Position numbers and translations under genes: made by a program. Positions 26,484-33,936 of a DNA stretch of 37,989 nt are shown piece by piece (the first letter of the stretch is position 1; the number at the start of each line of letters is the position of its first letter). Source of the stretch: Streptomyces sp. 130 (GTDB taxonomy: Bacteria > Actinomycetota > Actinomycetes > Streptomycetales > Streptomycetaceae); assembly GCF_007096885.1 (NCBI RefSeq), contig NZ_VJNO01000054.1, positions 1 to 37,989 on the forward strand. The letters run 5' to 3'. The notes under the pieces were generated by a model. It was not told the DNA's origin. It was given only the letters and a program-made list of their open reading frames with translations, and made no database searches.

Positions 26484-26534
26484 GGCCCGCGGCCGGTTCC
26501 CCGGAGTTTTCCGGAGGGGAACCGGCCGCGGGCC
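26484..26534 (+). terminator. Strong hairpin terminator after rluB
   Basis: Nineteen bases at 26484-26502 pair perfectly with 26516-26534 around a 13-base loop that can itself fold (CCGGA/TCCGG). There is no U-tract. It separates the scpAB-rluB operon from the NAD operon and abuts the latter's promoter. Confidence 0.8.
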
Positions 26535-26557
26535 TTCCGCGTATCCGGCCGAGCCTT

Positions 26558-26575
26558 TATAGTCACAGTGACTAT
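26558..26575 (+). promoter_or_regulatory. Candidate NrtR operator: 17-bp palindrome over the -10
   Basis: ATAGTCAC-A-GTGACTAT at 26559-26575 is a perfect inverted repeat. TATAGT at 26558-26563 is a consensus-like -10, so a repressor here would block the promoter. The operon encodes an NrtR-type regulator two genes on, the obvious candidate to bind. The palindrome ends one base before the AAGGAGG of pnuC. Confidence 0.7.
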
Positions 26576-26588
26576 TAAGGAGGCGGGC

Positions 26589-27236
26589 GTGAGTCTCGCG
26601 GACATACTCGATCCCCTGCAGCGGCCCCTGGTGACGGTCCTGGACACCCCGGTCAGCTGGACCGAGGTGCTGGGCTTCGGCAGCGGCGCGCTGTGCGTCT
26701 GGCTCGTGGCCCGCCAGCACCTCGCCAACTGGCCGATCGGCATCGCGAACAACCTCTTCTTCATCCTGCTGTTCGCCCAGTCCGGCCTGTACGCCGACGC
26801 CGGACTCCAGATCGTCTTCATCGCCCTCGCCGCGTACGGCTGGTGGACCTGGACCCACGGGGGTGGACCGGGGACCGACGGGCTGCCGGTGCGGAGCACC
26901 ACCCGCACCGAGTGGACCGGGCTGCTCGCGGCGGGGGCGGTGGGGACCGCGGCGCTGACCGTCCTGCTGGACCGGGCGACCGACTCGACCGTGCCGTTCT
27001 GGGACGCGCTCACGACCGCGCTCTCGCTCGCGGCGACCTACGGGCAGTGCCGCAAGCTGGTGGAGTCCTGGTGGCTGTGGATCGCCGCCGACATCGTGTA
27101 CATCCCGCTGTACGCGTACAAGGAGCTGTACCTGACCTCGCTGCTGTACGTCGGCTTCCTGACGCTGTGCCTGACCGGCCTGCGCAACTGGCGCCGCGAC
27201 CTGACCGCAGCCGACCCCGTGAAGGTTCCGGCATGA
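26589..27236 (+). CDS. pnuC: PnuC-type nicotinamide riboside transporter
   Basis: This 215-residue membrane protein of the PnuC family imports nicotinamide riboside by facilitated diffusion, trapped by phosphorylation inside. About seven hydrophobic segments are visible, and the family features WPIGIANNLFFILLF, 'LYADAGLQIVFIALAAYGWW' and the conserved 'ESWWLWIAADIVYIPLYAYK' block are present. GTG 26589 has AAGGAGG 5 bases upstream; an earlier in-frame GTG (26568) lies inside the operator palindrome and upstream of the Shine-Dalgarno element, so it is not used. Its stop overlaps the nadR start by ATGA. Confidence 0.95.
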   Translation: MSLADILDPLQRPLVTVLDTPVSWTEVLGFGSGALCVWLVARQHLANWPIGIANNLFFILLFAQSGLYADAGLQIVFIALAAYGWWTWTHGGGPGTDGLPVRSTTRTEWTGLLAAGAVGTAALTVLLDRATDSTVPFWDALTTALSLAATYGQCRKLVESWWLWIAADIVYIPLYAYKELYLTSLLYVGFLTLCLTGLRNWRRDLTAADPVKVPA

Positions 27237-28312
27237 AGCGCTACCCGCACGGACTCGTGCTCGGCAAGTTCTACCCGCCGCACGCCGGCCACCACCACCT
27301 CGTCCGCACCGCCGCCGCCCGCTGCGAACGGCTGACCGTCCTCGTCTGCGCCGCGTCGGTGGAATCCGTCCCGCTCGCCGACCGGGTCGACTGGATGCGG
27401 CAGGCGCACCCCGATGTGACGGTGGTCGGCGCCATCGACGACACCCGCATGGACCTGCACGACCCGGCGATCTGGGACGCCCACATGGCCGTCTTCACCG
27501 GTGCGGTGCCCGAGCGGGTGGACGCCGTCTTCACCTCGGAGCCGTACGGGGACGAGCTGGCCCGCCGCTTCGGCGCCGAGTCCGTCTGCGTCGACCCCGG
27601 CCGCACCGCCTACCCCGTCTCCGGCACCGCCGTCCGCGCGGACCCGGCCGGCTGCTGGGGCTTCCTCGAAGCGCCGGTGCGGGCGGCGCTCGCCCGCCGC
27701 GTCGTCGTCCTCGGCGCGGAGTCCACCGGCACCACCACGCTGGCCCGGGCGCTCGCCGCCCACTACCGGCGGCGCGGCGGGGTCTGGGCGCACACGGGGT
27801 ACGTCGCCGAGTACGGGCGCGAGTACAGCGAACGGAAACTGGCCGAGCTGCGCGAGCGGTGGCCCCGCGCCCAGTGGGAGGACGTCACCCTCTCCACCCA
27901 CGACTTCCCGCACATCGCCGAGGTCCAGAACGCCCGGGAGGAGGAGGCCGCCCGCACCGGCTCCCCGGTGCTCTTCTGCGACACGGACTCCTTCGCGACG
28001 ACCGTCTGGCACGAGCGGTACGTGGGCGGACGCAACCCCCTCGTCGAGCGCGTCGCGGACCGGGCCCGCCACCACCTGTGGCTGCTCACGGACCACGAGG
28101 GCGTCCCCTTCGAGGACGACGGGCTGCGCGACGGCGAGGAGCTGCGCCCCTGGATGACCGACCGGTTCCGGGCCGAGCTCACCCGGACCGGCCGGCCCTT
28201 CACCGAGGTGACCGGCAGCCCCGAGGCGCGCCTCGCCCGCGCGGTCGAGGCCGTCGACGCGCTGCTCGCCGAGGGCTGGGAATTCGCCGCGCCCCTCCCG
28301 GAGCGCCGATGA
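27233..28312 (+). CDS. nadR: NadR-like NMN adenylyltransferase / ribosylnicotinamide kinase fusion
   Basis: This 359-residue protein joins an N-terminal NMN adenylyltransferase domain, with GKFYPPHAGHHH at 11-22 and the 'YPVSGTAVRADP' (ISGTxxR-like) motif, to a C-terminal P-loop domain resembling ribosylnicotinamide kinase. It should convert nicotinamide riboside, delivered by PnuC, to NMN and then NAD. The E. coli NadR N-terminal DNA-binding domain is absent; regulation is taken over by the next gene. In the kinase P-loop GAESTGTTT (161-169) a Thr stands where NadR has the Walker A Lys, so kinase activity needs caution. Both ends overlap neighbours. Confidence 0.92.
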   Translation: MKRYPHGLVLGKFYPPHAGHHHLVRTAAARCERLTVLVCAASVESVPLADRVDWMRQAHPDVTVVGAIDDTRMDLHDPAIWDAHMAVFTGAVPERVDAVFTSEPYGDELARRFGAESVCVDPGRTAYPVSGTAVRADPAGCWGFLEAPVRAALARRVVVLGAESTGTTTLARALAAHYRRRGGVWAHTGYVAEYGREYSERKLAELRERWPRAQWEDVTLSTHDFPHIAEVQNAREEEAARTGSPVLFCDTDSFATTVWHERYVGGRNPLVERVADRARHHLWLLTDHEGVPFEDDGLRDGEELRPWMTDRFRAELTRTGRPFTEVTGSPEARLARAVEAVDALLAEGWEFAAPLPERR

Positions 28313-29043
28313 GCGCCGCCGCCCCCGAGGGCTACGACCCGAGCGCCTTCGAGCCGTTCGCCGTCACCGTGGACCTGGCGGTCTTCACCGTCCGCGAGTC
28401 CCGGCTGCACGTCCTGCTGGTCGAGCGCGGCGCGGAGCCGTACAAGGGCCACTGGGCGCTTCCCGGCGGTTTCCTGCTGCCCCGCGAGTCCGCCGGGGCC
28501 GCCGCCCGCCGCGAGCTGGCCGAGGAGACCGGGCTGAGCGACGACACCGTCTCCGGCCTCCACCTGGAGCAGCTGCGCACCTACAGCGACCCGGACCGCG
28601 ACCCCCGGATGCGCGTCGTCTCCGTCGCCCACACCGCCCTCGTCCCGGACCTGCCCGAGCCGCGCGGCGGCGGCGACGCGGCGGGCGCGCGCTGGTGGGA
28701 CGCGGCCCGGACCGGCCCGCTCGCCTTCGACCACGACCGCATCCTCGCGGACGCCCGCGACCGCGTCGGCGCGAAGCTGGAGTACACCTGCCTGGCCACC
28801 GCGTTCTGCCCGCCGCGCTTCACCCTGGGCGAGCTGCAGCAGGTCTACGAGACGGTCTGGGGCGTCGAGCTCGACCGCCCCAACTTCCGCCGCAAGGTCC
28901 TCGCCACGCCGGGCTTCGTGCGGCCGGCCGAGGGCGCCCCGCGCCGCACCGGCGGCCGGGGCAAACCGGCCGCCCTCTACCGCGCGGGCGACGCCACCGC
29001 ACTGCACCCCCCGCTGCTGCGACCGGAAGGACGGCAGACATGA
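28309..29043 (+). CDS. nrtR: NrtR-type Nudix regulator of NAD metabolism
   Basis: This 244-residue protein has a Nudix domain (about 18-150) followed by a winged-helix domain (about 165-230, FTLGELQQVYETVWG and the NFRRKVLATPGF segment), the architecture of NrtR repressors that sense ADP-ribose. The Nudix box from G54 to L76 (GX5EX7RELAEETGL) fits the catalytic consensus fully, so it might also hydrolyse a substrate. Many NrtR proteins have degenerate boxes. It overlaps nadR by ATGA and the glycohydrolase gene by ATGA. The likely target is the palindrome in front of pnuC. Confidence 0.92.
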   Translation: MSAAAPEGYDPSAFEPFAVTVDLAVFTVRESRLHVLLVERGAEPYKGHWALPGGFLLPRESAGAAARRELAEETGLSDDTVSGLHLEQLRTYSDPDRDPRMRVVSVAHTALVPDLPEPRGGGDAAGARWWDAARTGPLAFDHDRILADARDRVGAKLEYTCLATAFCPPRFTLGELQQVYETVWGVELDRPNFRRKVLATPGFVRPAEGAPRRTGGRGKPAALYRAGDATALHPPLLRPEGRQT

Positions 29044-30056
29044 CGACCACCCGTACGAAGAGGGCCGCGACCGGCGCGCTGATCGGGCTCGCGCTCGGCG
29101 ACGCGCTGGGCTTTCCCACCGAGTTCAACGACGTGCCGTCGATCCTCGCCAAGTGCGGGCCCTGGCGGGAGATGGAGCTGCCGAAGCCGGCCTTCGTCAC
29201 CGACGACACCCAGATGACCCTGGCGCTGGGCCGGGGCCTGCGCACCGCCATGGGCCGGGGCCCGCTCACCGGGCTCCGGCTGGCCCGCCCGGTGCGCGAG
29301 GAGTACGTCGACTGGTACCACTCGCCCGACAACAACCGGGCCCCCGGCCGCACCTGCCTGGAAGCCTGCCACCTGCTCGACGGCGACCGCCCGTGGCAGG
29401 AGGCGAGCCGGACCGGCTCCAAGGGCTGCGGCGCCAACATGCGCGTCGCGCCCATCGGACTCGCGCCCGGCCTCACCGACGAGCAGCGCTCCGGCGCCGC
29501 CCAGCTCCAGTCGGCCCTGACCCACGGCCACCCGACCGCGCTCGCCGCCTCCGACCTGACGGCCCGCGCGGTGTACCTGCTGGCCCGGGGCACCGAACCG
29601 CTCGGCCTGATCGGCCAACTCCGCTCGTACGCCTACGAGAACCGCGAGCGCTACCTCGACCGGTGGCTCGGTGACCTCTGGCGCCACGCGCAGGACGCCT
29701 CGCCCGAGGCGTTCATCAGCCGGGGCTGGGACGAGTGCCTGGCCGCGCTGGCGACCGTCCAGGACGCCCTGCGCGCCCCTTCGCCGGAGACCGACCCCTG
29801 CGAGCGGACGGGGGACGGCTGGATCGCCGAGCACGCCCTGGCCACCGCCCTGCACTGCTTCCTGCTCTTCCCGGACGAACCCGTCACCGCCCTGCGCCGC
29901 GCCGCCTGCACCCGCGGCGACTCGGACTCCATCGCCTGCCTGACCGGCGCCCTGGCCGGCGCCCACCTGGGCCCGGACGTCTGGCCGGCCGCGTGGGCGG
30001 AGCGCATCGAGTACCGCGGCGAGCTGCTGGAGCTCGGGGCGCTCTGGGACGCCTGA
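29040..30056 (+). CDS. ADP-ribosylglycohydrolase family protein (DraG-like)
   Basis: This 338-residue protein has the all-helical DraG/ARH fold with two-metal site residues: 'ALGDALGFPTEF' at the start, FVTDDTQMTLALGRGL (Thr-Asp-Asp-Thr metal ligands) and RGDSDSIACLTGALAGA near the C-terminus, and is complete. Such enzymes remove ADP-ribose from proteins, nucleic acids or small molecules. In this operon it could return ADP-ribose to the pool sensed by NrtR. A GGAAGGA element lies about 9 bases before ATG 29040. It converges on the nucleotidyltransferase gene with 7 bases between stops and no obvious terminator. Confidence 0.93.
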   Translation: MTTTRTKRAATGALIGLALGDALGFPTEFNDVPSILAKCGPWREMELPKPAFVTDDTQMTLALGRGLRTAMGRGPLTGLRLARPVREEYVDWYHSPDNNRAPGRTCLEACHLLDGDRPWQEASRTGSKGCGANMRVAPIGLAPGLTDEQRSGAAQLQSALTHGHPTALAASDLTARAVYLLARGTEPLGLIGQLRSYAYENRERYLDRWLGDLWRHAQDASPEAFISRGWDECLAALATVQDALRAPSPETDPCERTGDGWIAEHALATALHCFLLFPDEPVTALRRAACTRGDSDSIACLTGALAGAHLGPDVWPAAWAERIEYRGELLELGALWDA

Positions 30057-30063
30057 GCCGTCC

Positions 30064-30765
30064 TCAGCGGGCGGAGGCCAGCGCCGACGCCCGCCGGACG
30101 CGGATCAGGAAGTCCTCGACGCGGGCCCGGTCCGGCTCGGGCGGCAGTGGAGAGGTGCCCGCCGCCTCGTCGTTCTCGGCGGCGAGGCGGGTCATGCGGC
30201 GCTCGACCTCCGGCCAGGGGACCTCGCCGCGCCTGACCGCGAGGAGGGCTTCGCGGGCCTCGCCCACCTCGATCGTCAGTTCGCCGGTGCGCAGCAGGTC
30301 CCGGCAGCTGGTCAGCAGCCGCAGCAGGTGCATCGCGTGCTTCCAGCGCGGGGCGCCGTACTGGCGCACGTCGGCCTCCAGCTTCCGGCGCTGGGCCAGG
30401 GCGTAGCGTACGAACGAGTCGTGCGCCCGGCGGGAGAGGAAGGCGCCGCGCAGGGCGAGCAGTTCCCGGCCGGTGTCGTCCACGTGGTCCACCAGCGGCG
30501 AGTGCAGGCACTCCAGCACGTTCGGGTTGGCGCGCAGGGCCAGCTCGCAGAAGCGTTCCAGCTCCCAGGAGAACTGCTCGTCCGCCGGGCCCTCGACGTG
30601 CGTGGGCGGCTTCTCGAAGCGCCAGAACAGCGGGGTCGGCGCCAGGAACACGCCCCGCCGGTCGGTGTCGCTGGTCCCGGTGGCGAGACCGAAGGCGCGC
30701 GACCCCATCACACAGGAGTACACCGTGTGGTCGCGCACCAGGTCCTCGGCGGTCGGTGTGATCAT
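30064..30765 (-). CDS. Predicted nucleotidyltransferase of the DNA polymerase beta superfamily (YcgL/COG3541-like)
   Basis: This 233-residue protein has the minimal nucleotidyltransferase motif GSRAFGLATGTSDTDRRGV: G21-S22 and the metal-binding D33 and D35. The rest is helical, with ELERFCELALRANPNVLECL and 'WKHAMHLLRLLTSCRDLLRTGEL' as in the COG3541 group. A third catalytic acid is not certain. The substrate is unknown; family members have been linked to RNA or nucleotide modification. ATG 30765 lacks a Shine-Dalgarno element and sits 6 bases after TAGCCT (30777-30772, minus), so it seems leaderless. It faces the NAD/ADP-ribose operon tail to tail. Confidence 0.85.
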   Translation of the reverse strand: MITPTAEDLVRDHTVYSCVMGSRAFGLATGTSDTDRRGVFLAPTPLFWRFEKPPTHVEGPADEQFSWELERFCELALRANPNVLECLHSPLVDHVDDTGRELLALRGAFLSRRAHDSFVRYALAQRRKLEADVRQYGAPRWKHAMHLLRLLTSCRDLLRTGELTIEVGEAREALLAVRRGEVPWPEVERRMTRLAAENDEAAGTSPLPPEPDRARVEDFLIRVRRASALASAR

Positions 30766-30771
30766 GCCGGG

Positions 30772-30777
30772 AGGCTA
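30772..30777 (-). promoter_or_regulatory. Candidate -10 of leaderless nucleotidyltransferase transcript
   Basis: TAGCCT on the minus strand lies 6 bases before ATG 30765, the spacing that puts the transcription start on the A of the start codon. No -35 is evident. Confidence 0.45.
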
Positions 30778-30890
30778 CGCGAGGGACGGGTGCGGGCGCG
30801 TCTCATAAAAACGGGCGGCCGGGCACGGCACCCCGCCGTCCCTCTACGCTGATCACGAGCACACGAAGAGGGACGAACGAGGAGCACGAC

Positions 30891-31253
30891 GTGGCGGTAC
30901 GAGCGGTCCGGGGCGCCGTCCAGCTGGACCGGGACGAGACCGGACACCTGCACGAGCGGGTCGGAGCCCTGCTCACCACCGTGCTGGAGCGCAACGACCT
31001 CGTCGCGGACGACCTGATCAGCATCTGGTTCACGGCCACGCCCGACCTGCACAGCGACTTCCCGGCCGCCGCCGCGCGCGCCATCGGGATCGTCGACGTA
31101 CCGCTGATCTGCGCCCAGGAACTGGACGTCGAGGGGGCCATGCCCCGGGTGGTCCGCATCCTGGCGCACGTCGAGACCTATCTGTCCAAGGCCGAAATCA
31201 ACCACGTCTACCTCGGCGCCACCGCCGCCCTGCGCAAGGACATCGCCCAGTGA
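30891..31253 (+). CDS. aroH: Chorismate mutase, AroH type
   Basis: This 120-residue monofunctional enzyme rearranges chorismate to prephenate. It belongs to the trimeric AroH family of B. subtilis, not the helical AroQ class. Residues aligned with the known active site are visible: R7 in VRAVRGA, C74 and E77 in 'PLICAQELDVEGAMP', R89 in RVVRIL and Y107 in NHVYLGA. GTG 30891 has AGGAG with 6-base spacing; TACGCT at 30845-30850 could be its -10. The stop overlaps the GTG of tyrA, so mutase and dehydrogenase are made together. Confidence 0.96.
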   Translation: MAVRAVRGAVQLDRDETGHLHERVGALLTTVLERNDLVADDLISIWFTATPDLHSDFPAAAARAIGIVDVPLICAQELDVEGAMPRVVRILAHVETYLSKAEINHVYLGATAALRKDIAQ

Positions 31254-32335
31254 GAACCGCCGTCGTCATCGGTACCGGCCTCGTCGGGACCTCCGCGGCC
31301 CTCGCCCTCGCGGGCCGGGGCGTCACCGTCCACCTGGTCGACCACGACCCCGAGTCCGCCCGGACCGCCGCCGCGCTCGGCGCCGGCACGGACGAGCCGC
31401 CCGAGGGCCGCGTCGACCTGGCGGTCGTCGCCGTGCCGCCCGCCCACACCGCGACCGTCCTCGCCGCCGCCATGCGCGACGGGGTCGCCCGCGGCTACCT
31501 CGACGTCGCCAGCGTGAAGGGCGGCCCGCGCCGCGAGCTGGAGGCGCTGGGGGCCGACCTCACCCCGTACATCGGCACCCACCCCATGGCCGGCAAGGAG
31601 CGCTCCGGGCCGCTCGCCGCGACCGCCGACCTCTTCGAGGGGCGGCCCTGGGTGCTCACCCCGACCCGGGACACCGACACCGAGGTGCTGAACCTCGCCC
31701 TGGAGCTGGTCGCGCTCTGCCGGGCCGTCCCGGTCGTCATGGACGCCGACGCCCACGACCGGGCCGTCGCGCTCGTCTCGCACACCCCGCAGCTGATCTC
31801 CTCGATGGTCGCGGCGCGGCTGGAGGACGCCGACGAGAGCGCGGTCCGGCTGTGCGGGCAGGGGATCAGGGACGTGACCCGGATCGCGGCCTCCGACCCG
31901 CGCATGTGGGTGGAGATCCTGTCCGCCAACCCCGGTCCCGTCGCCGACGTCCTCGCGGGCGTCGCCGCCGACCTGGCCGAGACGGTCACCGCGCTGCGCG
32001 GGCTCCAGTCCTCCGACGAGGAGAAGCGGCGGGCGGGCACCGAGGGCATCCGCTCCGTCCTGAGCCGGGGGAACGCGGGCCGCGTCCGGGTGCCGGGCAA
32101 GCACGGCTCCGCCCCGGCCTCGTACGAGACGGTCGCCGTCCTGATCAGCGACCGGCCCGGCGAGCTGGCCGGCATCTTCGCCGACGCGGGCCGGTCCGGG
32201 GTCAACATCGAGGACGTGCGCATCGAGCACGCCAGCGGCCAGCAGGCCGGTCTCGTCCAGCTCATGGTCGAACCCAGCGCCGCCCCCGGGCTGGCCGAGG
32301 CCCTCCGCGAGCGGGGCTGGTCGATCCGGCAGTAG
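31250..32335 (+). CDS. tyrA: Prephenate dehydrogenase with ACT domain
   Basis: This 361-residue enzyme oxidatively decarboxylates prephenate to 4-hydroxyphenylpyruvate in tyrosine synthesis. The NAD-binding GTGLVGTS is at residues 8-15, the substrate loop GTHPMAGKERSG near 121 and the catalytic SHTPQLISS near 184. A C-terminal ACT domain (about 296-358, VAVLISDRPGELAGIFADAG) probably gives feedback control by tyrosine. GTG 31250 overlaps the aroH stop. The gene is complete. Confidence 0.95.
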   Translation: MRTAVVIGTGLVGTSAALALAGRGVTVHLVDHDPESARTAAALGAGTDEPPEGRVDLAVVAVPPAHTATVLAAAMRDGVARGYLDVASVKGGPRRELEALGADLTPYIGTHPMAGKERSGPLAATADLFEGRPWVLTPTRDTDTEVLNLALELVALCRAVPVVMDADAHDRAVALVSHTPQLISSMVAARLEDADESAVRLCGQGIRDVTRIAASDPRMWVEILSANPGPVADVLAGVAADLAETVTALRGLQSSDEEKRRAGTEGIRSVLSRGNAGRVRVPGKHGSAPASYETVAVLISDRPGELAGIFADAGRSGVNIEDVRIEHASGQQAGLVQLMVEPSAAPGLAEALRERGWSIRQ

Positions 32336-32340
32336 GAACC

Positions 32341-32362
32341 GTGCGACCATGGCCGGTCGCAC
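32341..32362 (+). terminator. Small hairpin after tyrA
   Basis: GTGCGACC (32341-32348) pairs perfectly with GGTCGCAC (32355-32362) around a 6-base loop, starting 5 bases after the tyrA stop. No U-tract. Confidence 0.55.
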
Positions 32363-32364
32363 AC

Positions 32365-32373
32365 TTGTCCACA
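32365..32373 (+). promoter_or_regulatory. Consensus DnaA box upstream of cmk
   Basis: TTGTCCACA is the preferred 9-mer of Streptomyces DnaA. It lies in the 137-base tyrA-cmk gap, upstream of a -10-like TAACCT (32403-32408). A single box may regulate cmk, titrate DnaA, or be chance. Confidence 0.5.
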
Positions 32374-32472
32374 GGGGTGACCGGGCCCGTCCCCGCACTC
32401 GGTAACCTTGTGCGGGGCGGGTTCACGCGTCCCGTCCAGCCCGCCCCGAGCACCAGGAAGGTGTCCACCACC

Positions 32473-33177
32473 GTGGAAACCGTAAGCGCCGCCGTCCGGA
32501 CCGCCCCGGCCGCCGTGATCGTCGCCATCGACGGCCCCTCCGGCACCGGCAAGTCCAGCACCTCCAAGGCCGTCGCCGCCCAGCTCGGCCTCAGCTACCT
32601 GGACACCGGCGCCCAGTACCGCGCCATCACCTGGTGGATGCTGAACAACGGCATCGACGTGCAGGACGCCGCGCAGGTCGCGACCGCCGCCGCCAAGCCC
32701 GTCATCGTCTCCGGCACCGACCCGGCCGCCCCGACGATCACCGTCGACGGCGAGGACGCCTCCGGCCCGATCCGCACCCAGGAGGTCACCTCCAAGGTCA
32801 GCGCGGTCAGCGCCGTCCCCGAGGTGCGCGCCCTGATCACCGAGCTCCAGCGCACCATCGCCGCCGAGGCCGAGAAGGGCATCGTGGTCGAGGGCCGCGA
32901 CATCGGGACCACCGTGCTGCCCGACGCCGACCTCAAGATCTTCCTCACCGCGTCGCCGGAGGCCCGGGCCGCCCGCCGCAGCGGCGAGGTCAAGGGCTCC
33001 GATCTCGCCGCCACCAAGGAGGCGCTGATCAAGCGGGACGCCGCGGACTCCGGCCGCAAGACCTCCCCGCTCGCCAAGGCGGCCGACGCGGTCGAGGTGG
33101 ACACCACCGAGCTGACGCTCCAGCAGGTCATCGAGTGCGTCGTCACCCTCGTCGGGGAGAAGCGGGCCGCGAAGTGA
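32473..33177 (+). CDS. cmk: Cytidylate kinase
   Basis: This 234-residue kinase phosphorylates CMP and dCMP, linking RNA turnover and dCTP supply. The P-loop GPSGTGKSS is at 21-29, followed by LDTGAQYRAITW, VEGRDIGTTVLPDADLKIFL and ASPEARAARR, all family marks. GTG 32473 is chosen because AGGAAGG (32454-32460) sits about 12 bases upstream; GTG 32461 is in frame but touches that element. Its stop overlaps the acyltransferase start. Confidence 0.95.
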   Translation: METVSAAVRTAPAAVIVAIDGPSGTGKSSTSKAVAAQLGLSYLDTGAQYRAITWWMLNNGIDVQDAAQVATAAAKPVIVSGTDPAAPTITVDGEDASGPIRTQEVTSKVSAVSAVPEVRALITELQRTIAAEAEKGIVVEGRDIGTTVLPDADLKIFLTASPEARAARRSGEVKGSDLAATKEALIKRDAADSGRKTSPLAKAADAVEVDTTELTLQQVIECVVTLVGEKRAAK

Positions 33178-33872
33178 CCGACGCCACGAGCGCGCCCTCG
33201 CCGCGTGGTGCGGCGGTCGGGCGCGGCATCGGGATCGGGCTGATGTACGGGCTTTTCAGACCCCGCGTCCTCGGTGCCTGGCGGGTCCCGGCCTCCGGAC
33301 CCGTCATACTCGCGGTGAACCACTCGCACAACATCGACGGGCCGATGCTGATGGGCACCGCGCCCAGGCCCGTCCACTTCCTGATCAAGAAAGAGGCGTT
33401 CGTCGGCCCCCTGGACCCGTTCCTGCGCGGAATCGGGCAGCTGGAGGTGGACCGCACGACCGCCGACCGCACCGCCATCACCCGGGCGCTCGGAGTGCTG
33501 GAGGACGGCGGGGTGCTCGGGATCTTCCCCGAGGGCACCAGGGGCGACGGAGACTTCGCCTCACTGCGTGCCGGGCTCGCGTACTTCGCGGTGCGCAGCG
33601 GGGCGCCGATCGTCCCGGTGGCCGTCCTGGGAAGCACCGAGCGCCGCGGACGGTTGATATCGGCACTGCCGCCGCTGCGCAGCCGCGTGGACATCGTCTT
33701 CGGAGATCCCTTCGAAGCCCAAGAAGGAGCGCGAAGCTCGGACAAGGGTGGCGGGCGACGGGTGGGCGGCAGGCGTACGCGCAAGGCGCTCGACGAGGCC
33801 ACGCTGCGCATCCAGGCCCGGCTCACCGGCCACCTGGAGCACGCCGGGCGCCTCACCGGGCGCACCGGGTAA
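33174..33872 (+). CDS. plsC: 1-acyl-glycerol-3-phosphate acyltransferase (PlsC family)
   Basis: This 232-residue membrane-associated enzyme transfers acyl chains in phospholipid synthesis. The catalytic HX4D is H50-D55 in AVNHSHNIDGPML, and the phosphate-binding FPEGTRGDGDF lies at 118-128; VPVAVLG follows as expected. Between about residues 181 and 205 there is a hydrophilic Gly/Arg/Ser stretch with codons (CAA, GAA, GGA, CGA, GGT) unlike the rest, which looks like an in-frame insertion. GTG 33174 overlaps the cmk stop. The cmk-plsC-der order is common in actinobacteria. Confidence 0.92.
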   Translation: MTDATSAPSPRGAAVGRGIGIGLMYGLFRPRVLGAWRVPASGPVILAVNHSHNIDGPMLMGTAPRPVHFLIKKEAFVGPLDPFLRGIGQLEVDRTTADRTAITRALGVLEDGGVLGIFPEGTRGDGDFASLRAGLAYFAVRSGAPIVPVAVLGSTERRGRLISALPPLRSRVDIVFGDPFEAQEGARSSDKGGGRRVGGRRTRKALDEATLRIQARLTGHLEHAGRLTGRTG

Positions 33873-33936
33873 GACTTGAGTAGTGGACCGCGCGCTGCGT
33901 GGTCCATCGATGATGATGCAAAGAGGAACGGACTTC

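Noticed and set aside
26568..26588. Earlier GTG start of pnuC giving seven extra residues
   Set aside because: It lies inside the operator palindrome and before the AAGGAGG element, which points to GTG 26589.
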